Origin: Ahniella affigens | GTDB lineage: Bacteria; Pseudomonadota; Gammaproteobacteria; Xanthomonadales; Ahniellaceae | Direction: 5' to 3' | DNA: 64,000 nucleotides | Assembly (NCBI RefSeq): GCF_003015185.1 | Contig: NZ_CP027860.1 | Span: 2,976,001 to 3,040,000 of the forward strand | Part shown: positions 34,168-42,748 of the stretch, in pieces | Layout: each line of letters starts with the position of its first letter | How positions within the stretch are numbered: the stretch's first letter is position 1 | The notes under the pieces: generated by a model | What the model was told of the DNA's origin: nothing | Databases searched by the model: none | Seen by the model: only the letters and a program-made list of their open reading frames with translations | Position numbers and translations under genes: made by a program

Positions 34168-35783
34168 CAGCGCTCACCCTTGCAGATCGCCCGTGCCGCG
34201 GCGCGGGCGGTCAGCACACAACCCGGCAAGAACGTGCCTTCGAGCGACCGCTTGCCCGCCGCATTGCCACCACCGAAACCGGCGGCTTCGCCAACGCAGT
34301 AAAGGCCAGCAATCGGTTGCGCGTTCTGATCGAGCACCTGAGAATTGAGGTCGGTGCGCAAACCACCGAGGCTTTTCCGCGTGATCAGCTGCATGCGGAT
34401 CGCAATGAACGGCCCGGCGCCTTGCTTTTGCAGTGGCGCGGGGGCGCAAGTGCGCAATCGATCCGAACCCCATTGCCGGGCATGCAAAATGCGGCGAATC
34501 TGATCGTCGTTTTCCACCTTGTTGCCGAGTGCGAAATTCGCATCGTATGCATCGGCGGTGGCTTGCAGAACGGCGGGATCAACATCGTGACTGCACGTCA
34601 GCGCATTCATCTTCGCCGCAAGGCCGCCGAGCGTGTCATCCACAATAAAGTCGGGGCTTTCCTTTTGCATTTGCCGAACGAGTCGGTGATTGCCGAGGAA
34701 CGTTTCCTTCAAGAGTTGCAAGAACTGCCGATCGCGAATGCGTTGGTTGTGCTCGGCGCCCGAGATCGCGAATTCCTTTGCGGCGATCCGCCAGTTCAGC
34801 AGTTGCCAGGTCCAAGGCTTTTCCTGCTCAGCCACACGGTGGCAGAGCCAAGTTGTATCGAAGCCCGTGACCAGCGGCTCCGGCCCAATGCGGCGGCCGC
34901 GGTGATCGAGCCAGAGTGCGGACTTGCACGGAATCGTCGATAGGCCATGGCCGTCGAAATGGGGAAAAGGGTGCGGAAATCCGGCCGCGTAGTTCCACAT
35001 TTCGCCCGCTGCAATGATCTGGGCACCGAGTATGTCAGCGGCGTGATGATGCAACTTGCCGTCGGCGAACGGATGCGCGCCATTGAGCATGCGCGCGGGC
35101 ATGGGCCGATCTCTTGGCCAATTCGCGCGGCATTCGTCGTGATGCCCGTTGATGCCGCCCATCGCGAGCACAACGGTGTCTGCCTTGAGGTGCACTTCGT
35201 TGTCGTTTTGCTCATCGATCGCGATCGCGCCATCGACGCGCGCGCCCGATTGCGTCACGCTCGTGACGCGATGTTGGTGCAGAATCGTGAGCCGATTGCC
35301 GGTGTTGGCAGCGCGCAAATTCGCGATTAGCGTCCGCAGTAGTTGGCGCGACGTGCCCCAGACAATGTGGTAACGCGGCACGCTGTTGCCGTCGCCGAAT
35401 CGACCCCGCTCCACCCAGTTGACGGCGGGCAGGAAGGTTACGCCCTCGCCTTTCAACCAGTCATAAATGTCGGCGCGGGAACGCTCGACGTAGCGCTTCG
35501 CCCAAGCCAGGGACCATGTGTCGGATGGGTGAAGTTCGCCAAATGACAACCAGTCGCGCAATGCGCGCTCAGGTGTATCGGGAATCCGCAATCGCGCTTG
35601 TTCCGGCGTGCCCACCAGCGCCATGCCGCCAAAGGCCCAGAGCCCGAGTCCGCCAAGGCGATCCGGCGTGTCGCGGTCCACCAGGATCACGCGTTTCCCG
35701 TTGCGTAGACACTCCAGCGCCGTGACGATTCCGGCCAAACCGCCGCCAATCACCAGGACATCTGCAAGCTGTGTGGCACTCAT
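34167..35783 (-). CDS. FAD-binding dehydrogenase (KstD/fumarate reductase flavoprotein type)
   Basis: The 538-aa flavoprotein has the Rossmann motif DVLVIGGGLAGIVTALECLRNG followed by ILVDRD. A second FAD-binding motif near the C-terminus reads LYCVGEAAGFGGGNAAGKR. The middle (VVLAMGGINGHHDECRANWP) matches the group annotated as FAD-binding dehydrogenases, related to 3-oxosteroid delta-1-dehydrogenase and fumarate reductase. The substrate is unknown. The start ATG 35783 has GGAGGGAG at the proper distance; the ATG at 35801 would precede that site. It is the first gene of a three-gene catabolic-looking operon. Confidence 0.9.
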   Translation of the reverse strand: MSATQLADVLVIGGGLAGIVTALECLRNGKRVILVDRDTPDRLGGLGLWAFGGMALVGTPEQARLRIPDTPERALRDWLSFGELHPSDTWSLAWAKRYVERSRADIYDWLKGEGVTFLPAVNWVERGRFGDGNSVPRYHIVWGTSRQLLRTLIANLRAANTGNRLTILHQHRVTSVTQSGARVDGAIAIDEQNDNEVHLKADTVVLAMGGINGHHDECRANWPRDRPMPARMLNGAHPFADGKLHHHAADILGAQIIAAGEMWNYAAGFPHPFPHFDGHGLSTIPCKSALWLDHRGRRIGPEPLVTGFDTTWLCHRVAEQEKPWTWQLLNWRIAAKEFAISGAEHNQRIRDRQFLQLLKETFLGNHRLVRQMQKESPDFIVDDTLGGLAAKMNALTCSHDVDPAVLQATADAYDANFALGNKVENDDQIRRILHARQWGSDRLRTCAPAPLQKQGAGPFIAIRMQLITRKSLGGLRTDLNSQVLDQNAQPIAGLYCVGEAAGFGGGNAAGKRSLEGTFLPGCVLTARAAARAICKGER

Positions 35784-36061
35784 CCGGATTGCTCCCTCCA
35801 TCCCATTGCTGCCAAATCGGCCAGTTTTCAGGCCTGAGCTGCCGATTGAACCACAGAGTGTTGGCGGCTTTCGATCTGGTATGGATTGTTTCGGGGTTTG
35901 ATGTTGCGAATGGGCCGGGTGAGGGGCCGTTGCAGCGATTCATCGTGCTTCGTGGGTTGGCTTCTTTTGCCGCCATCAGCAAGATTAGCCTGGATCCCGG
36001 AATCCGCTTCGCGGCTTCCAGGATGACGACAATAGGGGCGGGCTGTTCGAGGCGCCGGACC
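35784..36061. other. Intergenic stretch upstream of the FAD dehydrogenase, with one REP copy
   Basis: One copy of the main REP unit (35983-36034) lies here and the promoter of the dehydrogenase operon must lie to its left. Nothing else is recognisable. Confidence 0.6.
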
Positions 36062-36603
36062 TTCAGGCCCGAATCAAGCTTGCGGCATCACCGTTCGCGG
36101 CTGAAGCCGCTCCCACAAACACCACCGCCTCGAACCATCCTTGCCGCAAGATCACCTACTGCTTGTAGGAGGGCCTTCAGGCCCGAACCAATCTTGCGGC
36201 ATCGCCGTTCGCGGCTGAAGCCGCCCCCACAAAATCCATCGCTCCCACAAAAACCATCGCTACCACAAGAACCATCGCTCCAAACCAAACTCGCGGCAAG
36301 GTCAGCCAATGCTTGTGGGAGGGCCTTCAGGCCCGAATCAAGCTTGCCGAGGTCCGTTCGCGGCTGAAGCCGCTCCCACAAAAACCATCGCCTCGAACCA
36401 TGCTTGCGGCAAGATTCCCTACTGCTTGTAGGAGGGCCTTCAGGCCCGAACCAATCTTGCGGCATCACCGTTCGCGGCTGAAGCCGCTCCCACAAAAACC
36501 ATCGCCTCGAACCATGCTTGCGGCAAGATTCCCTACTGCTTGTAGGAGGGCCTTCAGGCCCGAACCAAGCTTGCGGCATCACCGTTCGCGGCTGAAGCCG
36601 CAG
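36062..36603 (+). repeat. REP array C (GCGGCTGAAGCCGC / GGGCCTTCAGGCCC type)
   Basis: Two alternating hairpins occur: TTCGCGGCTGAAGCCGCTCCCACA, and GTAGGAGGGCCTTCAGGCCCGAA. The second starts (GCTTGT) at 36161, 36311, 36424 and 36538, so spacing is 150, 113 and 114. Unit 36424-36537 is almost identical to the next. This pair is the typical form of REP sequences in Pseudomonas and Xanthomonadales. It stands downstream of the SGNH hydrolase gene. Confidence 0.9.
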
Positions 36604-36622
36604 CTCCGACAAAAACCCCGAT

Positions 36623-37363
36623 TCAGGCACTGCCGCGCCGTCGACACGCATCGGCCAGGGCCTCCGCCATCGCCGCACCAAAACCGCTATAGCCGGCCTC
36701 AGACGGGTGATAGCCATCATCCGAAAACATCGCCGGATCTGGGCTGAAGCGCATCGGCAGATAGACGCGTCGTGGGTCTTCGGCAACAACGACGCGGGCG
36801 ATACGATCGAAGGACTCGGCCCGATAGCCAAACAACGCACGCAGCGGTTCTGGCAGTAGCGGAAAAGCATGGAATGGCGGAATGCCAGCCACACCAATGA
36901 CCGCTTCGGGCGCGCGCGCAGACAGGTCGCGCAACAACGCATGCAGAGATCGTCGCCAGCGCGGCCCGGTATACAGACCGGTCAGGTCATTGACACCAAC
37001 CGATACGACGATCAGGTCTACCGGTGAGTCCGGCCACTTGGGCAGCAGTTGCGCGCGGACTTCCTCCGACGTCGCTCCGCTTAATCCCAGTGTTTGCCAG
37101 CACACGCCGCGACCGAGTTGCGCGGCGAGATGCTGCGCCGTCTGCCCCACCAGCGCGTGTGGTAGTTCCTTGACGCCAACACCGGCAATGATGGAATCCC
37201 CGATGCCGAGCAACCGCAGCGGGCGCTCACCGGGAATGTCGCCATGGATGGGACCACCTGCAGGCGCAAACCGTGGCGCCGTCCGGCGCACATAAAGCGC
37301 CTGCGGCAGCACCCAAGGGAACGCCGACCAGAACGCAAACTCACGGGCCAGCATGGACGGCAC
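36623..37363 (-). CDS. SGNH/GDSL-family hydrolase
   Basis: The 246-aa esterase-like enzyme shows block I GIGDSIIAG (Ser 57), the block II Gly in GLSGATSEEV, block III VSVGVNDLTG and block V DDGYHPSEAGY with the catalytic Asp and His. The N-terminus (FAFWSAFPWVLPQALYVRR) is hydrophobic and may anchor the protein in the membrane. The substrate is unknown; related proteins act on acyl esters or acetylated sugars. ATG 37363 or 37354 may be used. Confidence 0.88.
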   Translation of the reverse strand: MPSMLAREFAFWSAFPWVLPQALYVRRTAPRFAPAGGPIHGDIPGERPLRLLGIGDSIIAGVGVKELPHALVGQTAQHLAAQLGRGVCWQTLGLSGATSEEVRAQLLPKWPDSPVDLIVVSVGVNDLTGLYTGPRWRRSLHALLRDLSARAPEAVIGVAGIPPFHAFPLLPEPLRALFGYRAESFDRIARVVVAEDPRRVYLPMRFSPDPAMFSDDGYHPSEAGYSGFGAAMAEALADACRRRGSA

Positions 37364-37469
37364 CTGAGTTCGAAGGCAACGAAATGGACAGTAACTTCAT
37401 GTTTGGCAGTTCGCCCCAAGCATCAATACGGCGTACAAATTGCCGCGAACCGCAGCAACGGTCAAGCTA

Positions 37470-37561
37470 GGGAACCTCTGAACAAGTTCAGCGGCGATGC
37501 GGGCCATCTGCCGGACTCAATCCCGGTCTGAACGTCCAGGATGGACCGATTCAGACCCGCC
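37470..37561 (-). repeat. Inverted, internally deleted copy of the multi-hairpin element
   Basis: Read on the minus strand, hairpin 1 (GGTCTGAATCGGTCC/GGACGTTCAGACC) is followed by GAGTCCGGCA. That sequence jumps directly into GATGGCCCGC of hairpin 4 and then hairpin 5 (GCTGAACTTGTTCAGAGG). Hairpin 3 is lost. It lies between the isocitrate dehydrogenase and SGNH genes, in the same orientation relative to transcription as the copy at 16013. Confidence 0.78.
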
Positions 37562-37570
37562 CTCAGTAAA

Positions 37571-37597
37571 TCGGCAGGCAAGGTCATCGCCTGCCGA
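37571..37597 (-). terminator. Hairpin downstream of isocitrate dehydrogenase
   Basis: TCGGCAGGC (37571-37579) and GCCTGCCGA (37589-37597) form a 9-bp stem 12 bp after the stop of the minus-strand gene. Only a short T run (TTTA) follows, so termination is uncertain. Confidence 0.4.
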
Positions 37598-37608
37598 CTG
37601 AAGCGTGG

Positions 37609-38625
37609 TCAAGGGCTATTTTTGACCCGCTCGATGATCGCATCGGCAAACGTGCTCGTGCTGCCCGTGCCACCCAGATCCGGCGTCACGCGGTCGCGCG
37701 CCGCCATGGTGTCGCGGATCGCCTGGCGCAAGCGCGTGGCCTTGTCTGGCATGCCGATGTGTTCAAGCATCTGGCCGGCGCCGAGCAGCAGCGCACACGG
37801 ATTCGCAATGCCCTTGCCAGCAATGTCGGGCGCCGAACCATGCACGGCCTCGAAAATCGCCGCGTCCGTACCAATGTTGGCGCCCGGCGCCAAGCCGAGG
37901 CCGCCGACGAGACCAGCGCAGAGGTCGGAAATGATGTCGCCGAACAAATTCGTCGTGACGATCACGTCGAACTGCTCAGGGCGCATCACCAACTGCATGC
38001 AGCAGTTGTCGACGATCATCTCGTTGCTGGTGATTTCCGGATAGTCCTTGGCGATGTCGCGAGCCACGCTCAGGAACAATCCCGACGTGGTCTTCATGAT
38101 GTTCGCCTTGTGCACGATCGTCACCTTCTTGCGACCGAGTCGACGCGCCATGTCGTAGGCGTAACGAACGATACGCTCGGAGCCGCGACGCGACACGCGG
38201 ATCAGCGACTGCGCTTGCTGGCCATCCGGCGACAGCGTCTGACCTTCGGAGCCATAGGCGCCTTCGGTGTTCTCGCGGACCGTAATCAGATCGATGTTGT
38301 CGTAGCGCGCCTTGGTGTTCGGAAACGTGATCGCCGGGCGCAAGTTGGCATACAAGTCAAAGCGCTTCCGGAGCTCGACGTTGATCGACGTGAAGCCCTC
38401 TCCGACCGGCGTGGTCAGCGGCCCCTTCAATGCCACACGATGCTTGCCGATGGCTGCCATAGTGGCGGCCGGCAGCAGTTCGCCGTGCTTTTCCAGCGCA
38501 GTCATGCCGGCATCGACAAAGTCGTAATTGAGACCAGCGTCGAGGGCGTCAAGAACGCGCAGGGACGCATCGGAAATTTCCGGGCCGATGCCGTCGCCGC
38601 GAATCACGGCAATCGTATGAGTCAT
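37609..38625 (-). CDS. NAD-type isocitrate dehydrogenase
   Basis: The 338-aa beta-decarboxylating dehydrogenase should turn isocitrate into 2-oxoglutarate in the TCA cycle. It has RGDGIGPE at the N-terminus, the substrate loop RENTEGAYGSEG, KANIMKTTSGLF, and GLGLAPGANIGTDAAIFEAVHGSAPDIAGKG in the coenzyme part. The short length and the type of EAVHGSAPD loop fit the NAD-dependent homodimeric group, not E. coli Icd. Isopropylmalate or homoisocitrate dehydrogenase is a less likely alternative. Its start overlaps the AhpD-like gene stop by four bases (ATGA). Confidence 0.9.
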   Translation of the reverse strand: MTHTIAVIRGDGIGPEISDASLRVLDALDAGLNYDFVDAGMTALEKHGELLPAATMAAIGKHRVALKGPLTTPVGEGFTSINVELRKRFDLYANLRPAITFPNTKARYDNIDLITVRENTEGAYGSEGQTLSPDGQQAQSLIRVSRRGSERIVRYAYDMARRLGRKKVTIVHKANIMKTTSGLFLSVARDIAKDYPEITSNEMIVDNCCMQLVMRPEQFDVIVTTNLFGDIISDLCAGLVGGLGLAPGANIGTDAAIFEAVHGSAPDIAGKGIANPCALLLGAGQMLEHIGMPDKATRLRQAIRDTMAARDRVTPDLGGTGSTSTFADAIIERVKNSP

Positions 38626-39008
38626 GACTGTGCTCCATGTTGTGCACAGGCGTCACTGCTTGTGCTTTGTTGTTCGAGTTGGTCCAGAAAATCGACCGCG
38701 CGGCGCAGATGCGGAATGACGATCGAGCCACCGACGACGAGACCGACGCTGAAGATCTCAAAGAACTCATCGCGCGTGACGCCGACCTCTTTGCATTGGG
38801 CGACGTGGTAGCTGATGCAGTCGTCACAACGCAGCACCATCGACGCGACCAGTCCCAGCATCTCTTTGGTCTTGACGTCCAGCGCCCCGGCCTTGTACGT
38901 CTGCGTGTCGAGCGCGAAAAACCGGCGCACCACTTGATTGTCTTCGGCCAGAATGCGCTCGTTCATGCGCTTTCTGAAGTCGGTGAACTGCTTGACGCGG
39001 TCGTCCAT
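38622..39008 (-). CDS. Carboxymuconolactone decarboxylase/AhpD-like protein
   Basis: The 128-aa all-helical protein carries the AhpD-type redox motif C61-D-D-C64 with H68 four residues later (CDDCISYH). Such proteins reduce thiol peroxidases or act as general disulphide reductants. The upstream glutaredoxin gene ends 3 bp before it, and the downstream isocitrate dehydrogenase overlaps by ATGA. The context suggests redox buffering. Confidence 0.88.
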   Translation of the reverse strand: MDDRVKQFTDFRKRMNERILAEDNQVVRRFFALDTQTYKAGALDVKTKEMLGLVASMVLRCDDCISYHVAQCKEVGVTRDEFFEIFSVGLVVGGSIVIPHLRRAVDFLDQLEQQSTSSDACAQHGAQS

Positions 39009-39011
39009 GAA

Positions 39012-39269
39012 TTATTCCTTGATCAGCAAAGCGTCGAGGCCACCCGATCGGTCGAGAGTGACCAGATCGTCATAGCCACCGACATGGTGGTCGTTGATAA
39101 AAATCTGCGGCACGCTGCGCCGCTGGGTGCGGGTGATCATCTCGCGCATGCGCTCGTGGTCCCGATCGACTCGGACTTCCTCGTAGTTCAAGCCGCGGCT
39201 GACCAAATAGTTCTTCGCTGCCACGCAGTAGGGGCAGATCGCAGTGGTGTACATCAGCACGCGGTTCAA
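39012..39269 (-). CDS. grxC: Glutaredoxin 3
   Basis: The 85-aa dithiol glutaredoxin has the active site C12-P-Y-C15 and the cis-Pro segment SVPQIFIND, followed by GGYDDL, all standard for GrxC. It reduces disulphides with glutathione. It sits between the tus-like genes and the AhpD-like gene on the same strand, in one likely transcription unit. Confidence 0.95.
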   Translation of the reverse strand: MNRVLMYTTAICPYCVAAKNYLVSRGLNYEEVRVDRDHERMREMITRTQRRSVPQIFINDHHVGGYDDLVTLDRSGGLDALLIKE

Positions 39270-39288
39270 GCAGGGCCTCGGGAGTCAG

Positions 39289-39636
39289 TCAAATACAGGA
39301 CACAGGTTTGGGCAGACCGGCATAACGGCAAGCTTGTTTCGCTGGCCCATCCGGAAACAATCGATACAAGTATCGGCTGGAAGCGGCCTCCGGGCCAAGC
39401 CTCTGGCCAACTTCTTTAACCAGAAGGCGCATCGGCGGCGCCACTTCGAACGCCGCATAGTATTCACGCAGCAGATGAATGATCTGCCAATGGGCGGGGC
39501 CGAGCGTCAGGCCTTCAGCACTGGCCATCTGATCGGCCACGGCGGCGTCCCAAGCTTCCCAGTCAAGCAGGTAGCCGCGGGCATCCAGACCCAGCCGGCG
39601 GCCATCGGGCAGGACCAGCTCAGAAACGGAAGACAT
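39289..39636 (-). CDS. tusE: TusE/DsrC family sulfurtransferase
   Basis: The 115-aa protein resembles TusE, which takes persulfide from TusBCD and hands it on for thiolation of tRNA wobble uridine. Visible motifs are GYLLDWEAWD, PAHWQIIHLLREYY, and the C-terminal arm GLPKPVSCI with the sulfur-carrying Cys one residue from the end. A full DsrC would have a second cysteine about ten residues earlier, which is missing, so TusE is the better name. I start at M 39636, overlapping the next gene by 17 bp. Confidence 0.87.
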   Translation of the reverse strand: MSSVSELVLPDGRRLGLDARGYLLDWEAWDAAVADQMASAEGLTLGPAHWQIIHLLREYYAAFEVAPPMRLLVKEVGQRLGPEAASSRYLYRLFPDGPAKQACRYAGLPKPVSCI

Positions 39637-39886
39637 GCGTATAGCCGTCCATCGTCTGGTCGTGCGCCTGCACATGGATTGCATTGAGCCCGTGGTGCTG
39701 GAGCGCGGCGATCTGCTTCTGTACACGGGTTGCATCCGGACTGCCGCAGTCGAGCATCGCCTGCACGGCTTCCCCGATGATTAGATCAAACGAATGTTCG
39801 AACGACAATCCTGCGAGCGTGAAGTCCAGCAGCCACACCCAGCGCTCATGAGTCCATTCCGGCAAATACACGGCGAATCGTTTCAT
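39620..39886 (-). CDS. TusC/DsrF-like protein, short
   Basis: This 88-aa protein sits where tusC is expected. The segments FDLIIGEAVQAMLD, VQKQIAALQHHGLNAIHV, and the final YTHVFRF parallel TusC (ending in VILRF). It is shorter than typical TusC (about 119 aa). It overlaps the TusD-like gene by ATGA and TusE by 17 bp. The assignment relies on context as much as sequence, and is tentative. Confidence 0.6.
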   Translation of the reverse strand: MKRFAVYLPEWTHERWVWLLDFTLAGLSFEHSFDLIIGEAVQAMLDCGSPDATRVQKQIAALQHHGLNAIHVQAHDQTMDGYTHVFRF

Positions 39887-40275
39887 GGGGACAAGCTTGC
39901 AACGGCGTCGAGATCATGCAGCAGGTCAAACCACTGCCCCAGACTGCCGACGGACAGCGGGAGCTCAGGACTGACGGCGATCCCAAGCTTTTCCAACGCG
40001 GTCTGGCATACCAAGGTGCTGCCGCCCGCGTCGCGACATGCTTGCAGCAGCGCGGCATAGGCAGCGCGATCGGCTGCTGCCACCTGCAGAAGATCGGCCG
40101 CGCGGGCGGCGTCACCATACAAAAACAGCACGCGCAACGGGCCCGCCGACTGATGCAAGTCCGCGCACGCAGCAATCAATGCCGGTACGAATCCCGCATC
40201 CGGGCCACGTTGGACGAACAATCCTGCGCGATTCAAGGCAATTCTCGGTCGGGTGGAGGGCTCTGGCACCAGCAC
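39883..40275 (-). CDS. TusD/DsrE-like sulfur relay protein
   Basis: The 130-aa protein looks like DsrE-family TusD. VLFLYGDAARAADLLQ corresponds to the FFYREGVYNAN region. LVCQTALEKLGI holds a single cysteine at the position that carries sulfur in TusD. LGQWFDLLHDLDAVASL ends the fold. The start is GTG 40275 or a later one. A TusB partner is not visible between TusC and TusE. Confidence 0.68.
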   Translation of the reverse strand: MLVPEPSTRPRIALNRAGLFVQRGPDAGFVPALIAACADLHQSAGPLRVLFLYGDAARAADLLQVAAADRAAYAALLQACRDAGGSTLVCQTALEKLGIAVSPELPLSVGSLGQWFDLLHDLDAVASLSP

Positions 40276-40375
40276 GACTCACACAACAGTCGGCTAACGC
40301 CATTTCCGTTACGCTCCAGACTTGAACTTCCCGGTGCCGAACCGGTCATATTCCCTGTCTCTTGCGTGTCAAACC

Positions 40376-41887
40376 ATGAAGTTTAGCAAGCCATCGCTGA
40401 TCGCACTGTTGCTTTTTCTGAACTTGGCTCACGCCACCGACATCAGCCTGCCCGAAATGGGCTCGTCGGCGGCCGAAGTGCTGACCCCCGAAGAAGAAGA
40501 CCGGTATGGCCGGCAGATGTTCTACGAGTACCGCCGGCTCGGCTACGTGGTCGACGACCCGATTCTGGCGGACTACATCGAGACCCTCGGCTATCGTCTG
40601 GTCGCCCACAGCGAACGGCCGGAGCAGAACTTCACGTTTTTCATTGTCCGCTCGAACGACATCAATGCATTTGCGGCTCCGGGTGGCTTTGTCGGCGTCA
40701 ACGCCGGCCTGATGTATGTCGCGCAGCGTGAGGACGAGCTGGCCGCGGTGATGGGCCACGAAGTCGCGCACGTTACGCAGCGCCATCTCGTGCGCGCCTA
40801 CGAGAAAATGCAGAAATCGACCATTCCGATTGCGCTGGCCATGCTCGGCGCGCTCGTTGCCACCCGCAATACCAGTGGCGATGCCACCGAGGCCATCTTG
40901 GCGTCCGGCATCGGTGCCATGCAGCAGCAGCAGATCAATTTCACGCGCCACAATGAATTCGAGGCCGATCGGATCGGCATCGGCATCTTGTACCGGACCG
41001 GGTTTGCACCAGTGGCCGCGGCCGACTTCTTCAAGCGACTGGCCAACGAAACCCGCGCCAATGGCGAGGGCCCACCGCCTTACCTGCGAACGCACCCGGT
41101 CACGATTACCCGCGTCTCCGAAGCCCATGAGCGCGCTGAAAAGCTCGTCACCGAAGAGCCGGTTGTCGCGTCGCTCTACAAGCCCGACGACGCAAAGTTC
41201 AATTTGATGAAGCACCGGGCCCGAGTGTTGTCGAGCGACGCGCCAAGCATCCTGGTCGCCGACTACCAGCGGGAATTGAAACAGAGCAAGCCGGCGCAGC
41301 GTGAGGCGCTGGAATATGGTCTGGGTCTGGCACTGTCGCGTGCCGCCATGCACGCAGAGGCTGTCAGCCTGCTGAAGAAGCTGCTGGATCGGCATCCAGA
41401 CCATCTCACGTACCTGATCTCCCTTGCCCAAGCGGAAGTGGCCGCCGGGCAACACCAGGCTGCGGCAGCACGGCTGTTGCCGCTGTTGAATGATTACCCG
41501 GATTCAGCACCGTTGAAGATCGCCTATGCCGAAGCGCTGATCGCCAGTACGAAGACGGACCAGGGACGTCTGGCCGCCGAAACGCTGCGCCCGCTGATCA
41601 ACAAACGTGGCTGGGACCCAACGCTGCAGTTGACGTTTGCGCGCGCCAACGAACTGGCCGGCGACGAGGACCGGGCTTTGGAGGCCCATGCCGAAGTGGC
41701 GCTGTATACCGGCCGACCATTTGATGCGATGGAGCAGCTGAAGCGCCTGTTGGACCGACCGAGCGTCAGTTATTACCAGCGCGCCCGGGTCGAGGCCCGA
41801 ATTGCTGAAATCACCCCATACATTTTGGAACTCGAGCGGCGCCGGATCCACCCGGAAACCGAGCAGCGCCTGGGATTGGCGCGGTAA
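40376..41887 (+). CDS. bepA: M48 metalloprotease BepA-like with TPR domain
   Basis: The 503-aa periplasmic protease helps outer-membrane protein assembly and degrades stalled LptD/BamA substrates in E. coli. A signal peptide (SLIALLLFLNLAHA) is followed by the M48 site HEVAH (128-132), with the third zinc ligand in NEFEADRIG. The C-terminal half is TPR-like helical repeats (LAQAEVAAGQHQAAAARLLP, PLKIAYAEALIA). Length is close to E. coli BepA (487). ATG 40376 gives a normal signal peptide. Confidence 0.93.
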   Translation: MKFSKPSLIALLLFLNLAHATDISLPEMGSSAAEVLTPEEEDRYGRQMFYEYRRLGYVVDDPILADYIETLGYRLVAHSERPEQNFTFFIVRSNDINAFAAPGGFVGVNAGLMYVAQREDELAAVMGHEVAHVTQRHLVRAYEKMQKSTIPIALAMLGALVATRNTSGDATEAILASGIGAMQQQQINFTRHNEFEADRIGIGILYRTGFAPVAAADFFKRLANETRANGEGPPPYLRTHPVTITRVSEAHERAEKLVTEEPVVASLYKPDDAKFNLMKHRARVLSSDAPSILVADYQRELKQSKPAQREALEYGLGLALSRAAMHAEAVSLLKKLLDRHPDHLTYLISLAQAEVAAGQHQAAAARLLPLLNDYPDSAPLKIAYAEALIASTKTDQGRLAAETLRPLINKRGWDPTLQLTFARANELAGDEDRALEAHAEVALYTGRPFDAMEQLKRLLDRPSVSYYQRARVEARIAEITPYILELERRRIHPETEQRLGLAR

Positions 41888-41976
41888 TCGTCCCGGCCCA
41901 GACGGCATGGTTCCCCAACCATCGGCCGCAAAATGACTGCAAATTGGCACCTCATCGTCAAAATCCCGTCATCGAT

Positions 41977-41994
41977 CTGACGGGTTTGTCATGG
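41977..41994 (+). promoter_or_regulatory. Possible Pho box before phoB
   Basis: CTGACGGGTTTGTCATGG resembles two Pho half-sites (CTGTCAT-like) with a 4-base spacer, 50 bp before the phoB start. A short inverted repeat CCGTCA/TGACGG overlaps. The match is loose. Confidence 0.35.
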
Positions 41995-42043
41995 ATCGGC
42001 AACAATCGGTGGGTTCAATGTCAGGCAATCCGATTGCCACCGA

Positions 42044-42748
42044 ATGGTCATGTTGAAGCAAATTCTGATCGTTGAAGACGAAACCGCCATCCGCGACATG
42101 GTCGCGATGGCGATCTCACGTGCCGGCATGTCGCCCGTGCACGCCGCCGACGTGCGCCAGGCGCAATCTGCCATCGCCGAAAAGGTCCCGGACTTGATTC
42201 TGCTGGACTGGATGCTGCCCGGCACAAGCGGCATCGACTTTGCACGGCGTCTACGCCGGGACGAGATGACCCGCGATGTGCCCATCATCATGCTGACCGC
42301 ACGCGGCGAGGAAGACGACCGCGTCGGCGGGCTTGAGGCGGGTGTCGACGACTATGTCGTGAAACCCTTCTCGGCACGCGAGCTGATTGCGCGCATCAAG
42401 TCCGTCATGCGCCGGGTCAGCGGTGAGGGACAAGATGGCTCGGTCGAATTTGGCGGCTTGCGAATCGATGGCCCTGCGCATCGAGTATTTGCGGGCGAGC
42501 AGCCCGTCAGCATTGGTCCGACTGAATACCGTCTGCTGTATTTCCTGATGACGCATCCGGAGCGTGTGTATTCGCGCGCCCAACTGCTCGATCACATCTG
42601 GGGCGGCAGCACGTACGTCGAAGAACGCACGGTGGATGTGCACATCCGCCGCCTGCGGAAGACGCTGGAGCCGTTCCAGAGAGAAGACCTCGTCCAGACC
42701 GTACGCGGTTCGGGCTATCGTTTTTCAGCCACGCCGCCGCTGCCCTGA
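42044..42748 (+). CDS. phoB: PhoB phosphate response regulator
   Basis: The 234-aa OmpR-type regulator activates phosphate-starvation genes. The receiver domain has the acidic pair EDE (11-13), phospho-acceptor D55 in [10 protein letters not shown], the conserved Lys in VVKPFSA, and a C-terminal winged helix ([42 protein letters not shown]). The start is ATG 42044 or 42050. Its stop overlaps the phoR start by one base (TGATG). Confidence 0.95.
   Translation: MVMLKQILIVEDETAIRDMVAMAISRAGMSPVHAADVRQAQSAIAEKVPDLILLDWMLPGTSGIDFARRLRRDEMTRDVPIIMLTARGEEDDRVGGLEAGVDDYVVKPFSARELIARIKSVMRRVSGEGQDGSVEFGGLRIDGPAHRVFAGEQPVSIGPTEYRLLYFLMTHPERVYSRAQLLDHIWGGSTYVEERTVDVHIRRLRKTLEPFQREDLVQTVRGSGYRFSATPPLP

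Noticed and set aside
37759-38811. 350-aa open frame opposite isocitrate dehydrogenase
   Set aside because: Antisense shadow; the dehydrogenase motifs are unambiguous.
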